9,639 bases of DNA. It comes from Phycisphaerae bacterium (lineage in GTDB: Bacteria > Planctomycetota > Phycisphaerae > Phycisphaerales > SM1A02). The DNA lies in contig NYSW01000025.1 of NCBI GenBank assembly GCA_002683195.1, positions 8,361 through 17,999 on the forward strand, given 5' to 3'. Under the pieces are notes generated by a model. That model was given only the letters and a program-made list of their open reading frames with translations, was not told the origin of the DNA and did no database searches. Shown piece after piece: positions 1-6,123 of this stretch (position 1 is its first letter; each line of letters starts with the position of its first letter). The position numbers and the translations under genes are program-made.

Positions 1-722
1 CCGCGACCGAGTCGGCGATGCGAATGGCCTGCGAGAAGATCGCGAGAGCGGTCGCCGACGCCGACGGATCCCTGCGGGTCGATGGCGAGGCCCTCACCAG
101 CGAACGGGGTCGGGCCGCGATCGACATCCATCTCATCGAGCGTGGTTTTTCATCTCGACCAGCCATCGTCGCCGGCGGGCCTTCAGGGGCTGATTGCCAT
201 GAACTTGGTACGGGGGTCCTGCGGACCGGCGAGCCGGTGATCGTCGACATCTTTCCTCGGGACACGGCCAGTCTGTACAACGGAGACTGCACGCGAACCG
301 TGGTGCATGGTGACATCCCGGATTCGGTGAAGGCGATGCATGCGGCGGTGGTGGCGGCCAAGGCGGCCGCGATCGCGGCGACCAGGGCGGGGGTCACGGC
401 CGAGTCGGTACACGAAGCCGCCATCGCGTCGATCCGCGAGCATGGATTCGGAGTTGGATTGCCGAAGGGCGGGGATGAGCCCGGTGGTCGAATGGTCCAT
501 GGAACCGGACATGGGCTTGGGCTCGACGTTCATGAAGGGCCGCTGCTGGACTTCGCACCTTCGGGGGCAAGCCCCGACCTGTTGATCGGCGACGCACTGA
601 CCATCGAACCCGGGGTCTACGACCCGCGGTTCGGTGGAATTCGAGTCGAGGACCTGGTGTTCGTCGAAAAGGATGGGGCTGTGAACGCCAACCGGCTTCC
701 GGAAGGACTTTCGTGGGCGTGA
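1..722 (+). CDS. M24 family metallopeptidase (Xaa-Pro aminopeptidase/prolidase-like), 3' part
   Basis: The reading frame (codons from base 3) is open from the left edge to a TGA at 720-722, so the gene starts upstream of the window. About 239 residues are visible; a full Xaa-Pro peptidase is usually 350-400, so the missing part would be an N-terminal creatinase-like domain. All five metal ligands of the pita-bread fold are present, numbered from the ATG at 18: D77 (VIVDIFP), D90 (YNGDCTRT), H165 (HGTGHGLGLDVHEGP), E197 (TIEPGVY) and E211 (RVEDLVFV). Members bind two divalent metals and remove N-terminal residues before proline or cleave X-Pro dipeptides in the cytoplasm. The exact substrate cannot be read from this part. 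A methionine aminopeptidase is less likely, because the GHGLGLDVHEGP style is that of the prolidase/aminopeptidase P branch. The gene converges on its right-hand neighbour with a 25-base gap. Confidence 0.9.
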   Translation, partial: ATESAMRMACEKIARAVADADGSLRVDGEALTSERGRAAIDIHLIERGFSSRPAIVAGGPSGADCHELGTGVLRTGEPVIVDIFPRDTASLYNGDCTRTVVHGDIPDSVKAMHAAVVAAKAAAIAATRAGVTAESVHEAAIASIREHGFGVGLPKGGDEPGGRMVHGTGHGLGLDVHEGPLLDFAPSGASPDLLIGDALTIEPGVYDPRFGGIRVEDLVFVEKDGAVNANRLPEGLSWA

Positions 723-747
723 GCCGGAGAAGCCTTCTTCCAGCAGT

Positions 748-1392
748 TCAGCCCGCAGCCTTCCGAAGGGCTTCGGCCAGGGCCTGATGCAGTTTCTCAT
801 GCTCGGGGACCGAGTCCAGGGCGTTTCGAAGGGCCGCGATCCGTTGGGGTCCTCGCACTTCCAGTTCGTGCCGTGCGATCGCGGCGTCTCCGAGCGCTTC
901 CATGGCCGCCAGGAGCCACTCGAGCGAGGGGGATTCCGGATCCTCGGGAGGCGAAACGTAGGTTCGGACCGTGACTTCGCCGATGGCCACGATGGGTACT
1001 TCTCCCGCGCGGGTGTCGGGTTCTCGGCAGACCGCGATCATGGGAACTTCGTTTTGAATCGCGGCGACTCGCATGCGACGGGCGTCGGCCGCGACGGCAT
1101 GAGGAATCAGCAGGTGCACTCCCGGGTCGACGGTCTCGAGTTCCGGTTCGACCTGGTCGAGAATGTTCGGGGCGCCATCGCAGGCATCGATCGCCATCAG
1201 GGTTCGTTGTCGCCTTGCTTCTTGCAGCGGAAGAGTGGCATCGGCTGCGAGGCCGTACGCTTCGGCCGCGATCGCCGTATCGAGGGCCGTGAGGCTCTTC
1301 CGTTCCGCCTCGAACCAATGAGCGGCTTTCATCGCTTTTTCGGCGGCGGCAAGTTGCGATTCGATCTGGGAAGTCTTGGTCTTGGCTGGCAT
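748..1392 (-). CDS. Hypothetical protein, helical N terminus, 214 aa
   Basis: The family is not recognised. The ATG at 1392 has a good Shine-Dalgarno (AGGA, complement of 1399-1402) six bases upstream. Residues 8-70 are predicted strongly helical and alanine/glutamate-rich, in a helix-turn-helix style that could be TPR-like. Residues 89-148 look like an alpha/beta segment with strands around GVHLLIPH, VPMIAVC, VPIVAIG and VTVRTYV. Residues 155-214 are helical again. There is no signal peptide or membrane segment, so it is probably cytoplasmic. It lies 52 bases downstream of another unknown gene on the same strand, so the two are probably co-transcribed. It is the last gene of the - strand cluster. 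The complementary frame is also open but has no family signature. The coding call is firm and the function is unknown. Confidence 0.75.
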   Translation of the reverse strand: MPAKTKTSQIESQLAAAEKAMKAAHWFEAERKSLTALDTAIAAEAYGLAADATLPLQEARRQRTLMAIDACDGAPNILDQVEPELETVDPGVHLLIPHAVAADARRMRVAAIQNEVPMIAVCREPDTRAGEVPIVAIGEVTVRTYVSPPEDPESPSLEWLLAAMEALGDAAIARHELEVRGPQRIAALRNALDSVPEHEKLHQALAEALRKAAG

Positions 1393-1444
1393 TGGCTGTC
1401 CTGAAGTCGGTCGAGCGGAGAGTCGTTCGGTGGCTGAAGGGAGT

Positions 1445-2053
1445 TCAGGCGGGGTCGGAGAATCGTTCGGCGAGTCCGCCGAGGATGATGTTCCAATCTC
1501 GGGTCGATTCGGGAAGATCGTAGAGCAGGCAATCGCAGGTGGCGGCCACGTCCTCGGCCACCATCGCCGCCTTGAGGGCGCCGAGTCGAATCTGGAGTCC
1601 GCCGATCGCGTCGGGAAGGCGGATGTCGCCCACGACGATCTCTTCCGGCGTCACATCGGCGAGGCCCAGACCCTTGACCACCGCGTCGCGGATCCCGCTC
1701 CAGGTTTCCAGGGCCCCCAGGAGGGACTGCATCCCCTCCGCGGCCTGACCACCCTGCATGAGTTCCGCGGCGTTCCGTTGGACGGCGTCCGCTTCCAGCA
1801 GGGCCTGGGCCGCGTGAAGGAAGGTCTCTCGGAGCAGGACGTTCATGGTGGTGGTGAGCAGTTGGACTTCTTCCGCGGTGGCTTCGAGTCGGCCCGGATC
1901 CTGCAGCTGTTCGTCCGAGAGGGAGTCGCCATCCACGCGGACTTCCACCACCAGTCGGCCGGCTTGTTCGGCGGCATCGGCGGCCGCGGCCACCGCCTCG
2001 CCGATGGTGTTGACGTCGATGAAGCAGTTCTGATCGTCGAGGAGCACGCGCAT
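1445..2053 (-). CDS. Hypothetical helical protein, 202 aa
   Basis: The family is not recognised. The frame is open back to 2437, but everything upstream of about 2100 translates to low-quality sequence overlapping fabZ. I therefore place the start at the ATG at 2053, giving MRVLLDDQNCFIDVNTIGEA, with a weak GGAA eight bases upstream. An ATG at 2095, 14 codons earlier, is the alternative and shows no ribosome site. Residues 1-45 read as strand, short turn, helix, strand (MRVLLDD, TIGEAVAAAADAAEQAG, RLVVEVRVDGD), a small alpha/beta N-terminal domain. The rest is mostly long helices (for example residues 54-92 and 97-130), ending in ESTRDWNIILGGLAERFSDPA. There is no signal peptide or membrane segment. 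It probably forms a transcription unit with the unknown gene after it and may be expressed from the 202-base gap before it. Confidence 0.72.
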   Translation of the reverse strand: MRVLLDDQNCFIDVNTIGEAVAAAADAAEQAGRLVVEVRVDGDSLSDEQLQDPGRLEATAEEVQLLTTTMNVLLRETFLHAAQALLEADAVQRNAAELMQGGQAAEGMQSLLGALETWSGIRDAVVKGLGLADVTPEEIVVGDIRLPDAIGGLQIRLGALKAAMVAEDVAATCDCLLYDLPESTRDWNIILGGLAERFSDPA

Positions 2054-2255
2054 GCGGGTCGTTCCGGAGGGGGGGGACGAACGGGCGAGGGTCATAACCG
2101 GGTTGTCATCGGTCGGATTCGGTCCGGCATCCAGCCTGCGTGCCGTTCCGGGGCGAAGAAGCTGGGTGTTCTCGTCACTTGGGTGATGGAAATCACGGGA
2201 AACGTGATGGTTATCGGTCAATTGCAAACGGGGCGATGGGTCTGTTCGTCCCGGC
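2054..2255 (-). promoter_or_regulatory. Intergenic gap after lpxC-fabZ with inverted repeats
   Basis: This 202-base gap lies between the fabZ stop and the next gene. It holds a perfect interrupted palindrome at 2192-2208 (ATCACG, 5-base spacer, CGTGAT) and, next to it, a shorter one at 2175-2186 (TCAC TTGG GTGA). The heptamer GTGATGG occurs twice on the + strand (2183-2189 and 2204-2210), 21 bases apart, which is two helical turns. That spacing would suit a dimeric repressor site controlling the two downstream genes. Read on the - strand, the six-base stem lies 48 bases after the fabZ stop and is not followed by a run of U, so it is a poor intrinsic terminator. No convincing -35/-10 pair was found. 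An operator/promoter role is inferred from position and symmetry only. Confidence 0.35.
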
Positions 2256-3647
2256 TCAGTGACTGGCGGCTTCAGCATCGACGAGCATGAACTTGATGTC
2301 CGCTTCGGCCGCGACCTTGTCATCCACCATGGCTCGGCATCGAACATGACCCAGTCTCGGGCTTGCTCGGACGTTTTCCGCCTCCAGCACCAACTGATCT
2401 CCGGGTGCGACGGGCTTGCGCAACTTGACCTTGTCAAGGCTCAGAAGCACGGCGACCTTCCCCGTGTGTTCCAGCCTCTGGCTGAGGAGGAGGCCGCCCA
2501 GTTGGGCCATCGCTTCGATGATCAGCACTCCCGGCATGATCGGGGTTCCGGGGTAGTGACCCTGGAAGAAGTGCTCGTTCATCGTGACGTTCTTGATGCC
2601 GACGGCCCGTCGGTCGCCGTCCATCTCCACCACGCGATCCACCAGCAGCATCGGATACCGATGGGGAAGAGTTCGCTGGATGCTTCGAATGTCCATCACC
2701 CGGCCATGGAGCAGGGTGGTGCGTCGATCGACTGCCGCCATCTGTTCCCGGATCGCCATCCCAAGCTGGCGGTTGAGCCCGTGGCCGGACCGGTGGGCGA
2801 CGATCCGGCATCGAACCGGGCAACCGATCAGGTAAAGGTCTCCCAGGACGTCAAGAACCTTGTGCCGGACGGGCTCGTCATCGAAGCGATAGGCATTTTC
2901 GATCGGTCCGTTTTCGCCGATCACCAGCACGTCCTTGTAGGTGAGGTGCCGACCGATGCCGCGTTCCCACATCGCCTTCGCTTCGTGTTCAAGGCTGAAA
3001 GTCCGGCACGGGGCGACTTCCTCCGGATAGGCCCCTTCGGCGGTGTCCCAGGTGAACACCTGCCGCGGCAGGCGATCGCTGTGGTCGCGATAATCGAGGT
3101 CGAAGACCACTCGCATGCCGGGGGCATCATGGGGGATCGCCGCGATCATCGCATCGCCTTCGTCGATGACGATCGCTTCTCGAAGGTCGAAGATCTTGCG
3201 GCTCGCGTCCTGTTCGACCACGCCGACCTTCATCAGGCCTTCGACGAACGGAAGGGCCGAGCCGTCGAAGCCGGGAAGTTCCGGACCATGGATTCGGACG
3301 AGAAGGTTGTCGATACCCAGACCCGCGAGCGCGGACATGAAGTGTTCGACCGTTTCCACCGTCGCCTCGCCGCTTCTCAGCGTGGTTCTTCGCCCGCGGG
3401 GAACCACGTAGTCGACGATCGCGGGAATCCGTACCGGAGGTTCCAGGTCGACCCGCTCGAACACGATGCCATGGCCGGGTTCCGCGGGTTCGAGTTCGAG
3501 ACTCACTGGCTCACCGAGCAGCAGTCCGAATCCCTCGAATCGAACGACTCCCGCCAGGGTGTGCTGCCTGGTGGACACGGCCGGAGGCGCGACGGGCGTC
3601 TCGGGCGTCTCGGGCGTCTCGGGTGTCTCGGGGGTCTTGGAGGTCAT
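2256..3647 (-). CDS. lpxC-fabZ: Fused UDP-3-O-acyl-GlcNAc deacetylase / 3-hydroxyacyl-ACP dehydratase
   Basis: This 463-aa cytoplasmic protein joins two enzymes. Residues 28 to about 305 are LpxC, the zinc deacetylase of the committed step of lipid A synthesis. It has E101-H102 (VETVEHFM), H262 and D266 (RHKVLDVLGD) and H289 (RSGHGLNRQL), matching the zinc ligands H79, H238 and D242, the base E78 and H265 of E. coli LpxC. Residues about 318-458 are FabZ, the fatty-acid-synthesis dehydratase, with LPHRYPMLLVDRV, catalytic H364 (FQGHYPG) and E378 (IIEAMAQ). Their 14-residue spacing is that of FabZ. Both active sites look complete. Such fusions are known from Bacteroidetes. Residues 5-18 are a TPE repeat tail before the LpxC fold. 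The ATG at 3647 has no visible Shine-Dalgarno (the 45 bases upstream are pyrimidine-rich on this strand), but no alternative start lies nearby. The gene follows lpxD by 45 bases. Confidence 0.95.
   Translation of the reverse strand: MTSKTPETPETPETPETPVAPPAVSTRQHTLAGVVRFEGFGLLLGEPVSLELEPAEPGHGIVFERVDLEPPVRIPAIVDYVVPRGRRTTLRSGEATVETVEHFMSALAGLGIDNLLVRIHGPELPGFDGSALPFVEGLMKVGVVEQDASRKIFDLREAIVIDEGDAMIAAIPHDAPGMRVVFDLDYRDHSDRLPRQVFTWDTAEGAYPEEVAPCRTFSLEHEAKAMWERGIGRHLTYKDVLVIGENGPIENAYRFDDEPVRHKVLDVLGDLYLIGCPVRCRIVAHRSGHGLNRQLGMAIREQMAAVDRRTTLLHGRVMDIRSIQRTLPHRYPMLLVDRVVEMDGDRRAVGIKNVTMNEHFFQGHYPGTPIMPGVLIIEAMAQLGGLLLSQRLEHTGKVAVLLSLDKVKLRKPVAPGDQLVLEAENVRASPRLGHVRCRAMVDDKVAAEADIKFMLVDAEAASH
3594..3635 (-). 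repeat. 9-bp tandem repeat encoding (TPE)n in the LpxC-FabZ N terminus
   Basis: A 9-base unit (CTCGGGCGT on the + strand, with small variants) is repeated about 4.5 times in tandem. It lies in frame within the start of lpxC-fabZ and encodes residues 5-18, TPETPETPETPETP. In-frame 9-base repeats can gain or lose units without frameshift, so the tail length may vary between strains. The segment precedes the first recognisable LpxC strand and is probably disordered. Confidence 0.85.
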
Positions 3648-3692
3648 GCTCGTATGGAGAGGGGTAGAGAGTCGAGGTGGATCAGATTGGTT

Positions 3693-4763
3693 TCAGGAGG
3701 GTTCGCACAATTCGCGGAGTCGCTTGGACCACTCGGGCAGTTTACGAATGACCGCCAGTTCCTTGAGGGCGTGTCGGATCTCCTTGGCCGGAAATCCGCC
3801 CCAGGTCTCACCGGCGGGGATGTCGTTCATGAGCCCGGAGCGTGCTCCGAGCTGACAACCGGCCCCGATGCTGAGGTGGTCCGCGATGCCGCAACCCCCT
3901 CCGATGAGGGTGCCGTCGCCCACGCTGGTGCTTCCGGCGACGCCGGTGAGCCCGCTGATGACCACGCATCGACCGATTCGACAGTTGTGCCCGATCTGGC
4001 AGAGATTGTCGATCTTGCTGCCGTCGCCAACGACTGTGGGGCCGAACTTGCCACGGTCGATGCAGGTGTTGGCGCCGATCTCGACCTCGCGCCCGATCTC
4101 CACGTGGCCGAGGTGCGGGATCTTCTTCAAACCACGACCATCGGGGGCGGGGCGGTATCCGAAGCCGTCGCTGCCGATCACCACCCCGGCGTGCAGGATC
4201 GTGTTTTCGCCGACCACGCAGCGTTCTCGAATCACGACGTGAGCATGCAGAAAGGCTCCCGCAGCCACCACGGCGTCCGCATGGACCCGCACTCCGGAAT
4301 CCAGCATGGCGCCGTGTTCGACGGATGCTCGAGGTCCGATGACCACGTTGGGGCCGATGGCCACGTCTTCGGCGATGGTGGCGGTCGGATCGATCATGGC
4401 ACTCGGATGGATGCCCGAGGCGGGTTGATCCGCAAGTTCGCTGCAGGCCTCCTCGAGGAACTCCAGCACCACGATCATCGCCTGGTCCGCGTCATCGACT
4501 CGCACCACGGCTCGGAGTTCGGTGTTCCAGTCACCGAGTTCGAGGTCACGATTCACGAGGGCCACGGAAGCCTTGGCATCCGCCCAGCGTCTGGCGTGTC
4601 GTGCATCTCCGATGAACGTGAGATCACCGGGACCGGCGTCACCGAGTGCTTCGATGCCGTCGATCTCAAGGCTTCCATTCCCCTCGAGATCGCCGGAGAC
4701 GAGACCTGCGAGATCTCCGGCGGTCGCCGTGGGAATTCCCTCGACCAGTCCTGCGATGTTCAA
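3693..4763 (-). CDS. lpxD: UDP-3-O-(3-hydroxyacyl)glucosamine N-acyltransferase
   Basis: LpxD transfers a 3-hydroxyacyl chain from ACP to the 2-amino group freed by LpxC, the third step of lipid A synthesis. The 356-aa length is typical. Residues 14-110 are the uridine-binding N-terminal domain (ALGDAGPGDLTFIGDARHARRW, with ASVALV). Residues about 118-315 are left-handed parallel beta-helix hexapeptide repeats (IHPSAMIDPTATIAEDVAIGPNVVIG and following). VVIGSDGFGYRP (195-205) is family-diagnostic, and H259 in QIGHNCRIG corresponds to the catalytic H239 of E. coli. The C-terminal helix WGGFPAKEIRHALKELAVIRKLPEW packs the trimer. The start is a TTG (complement of 4761-4763) that overlaps the TGA of the preceding chaperone gene as TTGA, with a weak GGA eight bases upstream. 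This implies translational coupling. No closer ATG exists, and the N-terminal domain would be cut by any later one. Confidence 0.95.
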   Translation of the reverse strand: MNIAGLVEGIPTATAGDLAGLVSGDLEGNGSLEIDGIEALGDAGPGDLTFIGDARHARRWADAKASVALVNRDLELGDWNTELRAVVRVDDADQAMIVVLEFLEEACSELADQPASGIHPSAMIDPTATIAEDVAIGPNVVIGPRASVEHGAMLDSGVRVHADAVVAAGAFLHAHVVIRERCVVGENTILHAGVVIGSDGFGYRPAPDGRGLKKIPHLGHVEIGREVEIGANTCIDRGKFGPTVVGDGSKIDNLCQIGHNCRIGRCVVISGLTGVAGSTSVGDGTLIGGGCGIADHLSIGAGCQLGARSGLMNDIPAGETWGGFPAKEIRHALKELAVIRKLPEWSKRLRELCEPS

Positions 4764-5359
4764 CCGGATTTTCCGTTCATGCGGGCGAGCATGAGGTCGG
4801 TGATGTCGAACGAGTTCGTGGCGTAGATCATGCGTCGCGCGGAGATCTGCTTCTGCATCGCTTCGGCGGTCGAGGGTTCGAGTTCCGGAATGGTGTCGTC
4901 GATCAGGACGTAGTCGATCGGTGGGGTCTGGGACGCCGCGAGGGCGGCGATTTCGCTTTTCATCGCCTCGTAGACGTTTCGCATCGCCTTGGACCGTTCG
5001 GCTTCGACCTTGAGCTGTGCGAACTGCTCGATGGCTCGATATTCGCTGATCGCGCCTCCGACCTTCTGGCTGATGCCGAGCCAGGCTTCGCCGCCCTGTT
5101 CGAAGTTCTCGAGTTCGGCCTGCAGGTTCTCGATCTCTTCTCGAAGGGTCTGCAGTTGTTCCTCGAATTTCGCGCCGACTTCGTCGACCCGGACTTCCTC
5201 GGTCTTGAGGATGTCAAGGCCGCTGAAGAGTCGTTCGATGTCGATCGTGGCCACGATCGGTGGGCGGGTGGGCAGACCGGCGACGATGAATCGGCCGGCT
5301 CCGGCGAGGACGACGACGGTGGCGATGCCCAGGAGGGCGAGGCGGACGGTGCGGGACAT
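4760..5359 (-). CDS. Skp/OmpH-like periplasmic chaperone, second copy
   Basis: This is a 199-aa OmpH/Skp-family protein, expected to hold unfolded outer-membrane proteins in the periplasm. I chose the ATG at 5359 because CGGAG lies about seven bases upstream and the protein then begins with a clean signal sequence or anchor (MSRTVRLALLGIATVVVLAGAG, residues 1-22). The ATG at 5416 would overlap the upstream gene and add a Pro/Ser-rich stretch. Residues 35-47 (IVATIDIERLFSG) are the usual first strand. Residues 52-142 form a long charged coiled coil (EEQLQTLREEIENLQAELENFE), the chaperone tentacles. Residues 148-199 return to the body strand (DYVLIDDTIP) and a last helix/strand (MIYATNSFDITDLMLARMNG). 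No clear signal peptidase site is visible, so it may stay anchored. Its stop overlaps the lpxD start. Confidence 0.85.
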   Translation of the reverse strand: MSRTVRLALLGIATVVVLAGAGRFIVAGLPTRPPIVATIDIERLFSGLDILKTEEVRVDEVGAKFEEQLQTLREEIENLQAELENFEQGGEAWLGISQKVGGAISEYRAIEQFAQLKVEAERSKAMRNVYEAMKSEIAALAASQTPPIDYVLIDDTIPELEPSTAEAMQKQISARRMIYATNSFDITDLMLARMNGKSG

Positions 5360-5402
5360 GTTTGACTCCGGTGACGGACGCGACGGGGAAGGGCGGCTCG
5401 GT

Positions 5403-6059
5403 TCAGGGGGCCGCATTGGCCGCGTTGTTCATGCGGACGATGACCTGGTCGGAGATGTCGATGGTCTCACGAGCGAAGAGCACCCGGCGATCCATGATCT
5501 GTTCGACGACCTGCTGCTGCAGGGGCGTCTGATTGCCGGATGTCGTCTGAATGGCGCCGACCGAATCATCAACCATGACCAGGGCGAATCCCTCGGCTTC
5601 GGCGACTCGTGCGGCCTCTTGCTTCATGTTGCGATAGATGCTTCGCCACTTGAGCGACTCCTCGCGGTCGATCTCGCCACTCTTCACGGAAGCCCACTGC
5701 TCGAAACGAAGCTGCATCAAGGCGACCTCGTCTCGAATCCGCTGGCGATCATCGGCGCCCGGGGCCGACTCGCTCTCGGCGAGGCGTCGTTCCATGGCCG
5801 CCTTCCGGCCGGCTGCTTCCTGCTGGATCGACGAACGGATCGTTTCGATGCGGATGTCCCACTCGGATCGCTCGTCGATTTCGTCGAAGATTCGGGAGAC
5901 GTTCACCACCGCGACGGGCGTCGGGTCGGCGACGATGCGGATCGGTCGAGAGGCGTCCACGGCGATGCTGAGGGCGAAGAGGACGAGTGCCATCGTGATG
6001 GCGGCCGGGGCCGCGAAGCGATGAAGACGGTGGGATTGGCGTGTGCTGACGTCGGGCAT
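5403..6059 (-). CDS. Skp/OmpH-like periplasmic chaperone, first copy
   Basis: This is a 218-aa OmpH/Skp-family protein. The start is the ATG at 6059, with GGAG nine bases upstream. The frame continues to 6233, but that part overlaps the end of bamA and is not protein-like. A basic N-terminal region (residues 7-14) is followed by a hydrophobic segment (15-34) and a possible cleavage after VDA (residue 37). Residues 48-58 (PVAVVNVSRIF) are the first body strand. Residues 62-155 form a helical hairpin rich in Arg and Glu. Residues 157-167 (GFALVMVDDSV) and 180-211 (LQQQVVEQIMDRRVLFARETIDISDQVIVRMN) close the body domain. The C-terminal pattern matches the neighbouring copy (FA.ETIDISDQVIVRMN against YATNSFDITDLMLARMN), so the two are tandem paralogues. 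It follows bamA by 64 bases, the classical bamA-skp order. Confidence 0.85.
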   Translation of the reverse strand: MPDVSTRQSHRLHRFAAPAAITMALVLFALSIAVDASRPIRIVADPTPVAVVNVSRIFDEIDERSEWDIRIETIRSSIQQEAAGRKAAMERRLAESESAPGADDRQRIRDEVALMQLRFEQWASVKSGEIDREESLKWRSIYRNMKQEAARVAEAEGFALVMVDDSVGAIQTTSGNQTPLQQQVVEQIMDRRVLFARETIDISDQVIVRMNNAANAAP

Positions 6060-6123
6060 TTCGACGAACTCCGAGAGGGCGGAATGACCGCGTGATTGTA
6101 CGGGAGTCGGGCTTGGAGGGCGA

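Noticed and set aside
723..747. Shared terminator hairpin between the convergent M24 and unknown genes.
   Set aside because: Only an imperfect GGAGAAG/CTTCTTCC stem with almost no loop is present, and there is no U-run on either strand.
1376..2290. A 304-codon + strand frame across both unknown genes.
   Set aside because: It spans two gene bodies and their gaps and is rich in Gly/Arg/His with no domain. The - strand frames have better starts, ribosome sites and protein-like composition.
2054..2437. N-terminal extension of the 202-aa unknown gene back to 2437, overlapping fabZ.
   Set aside because: The extra 128 residues are low-complexity, partly antiparallel to no known pattern and inside the fabZ coding region. 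The ATG at 2053 gives a folded-looking N terminus.
2259..4826. An 855-codon open frame on the + strand antisense to lpxC-fabZ and lpxD.
   Set aside because: It mirrors two well-supported genes, has His/Asp-rich shadow-like composition and no family motif. Long antisense frames are common in GC-rich coding DNA.
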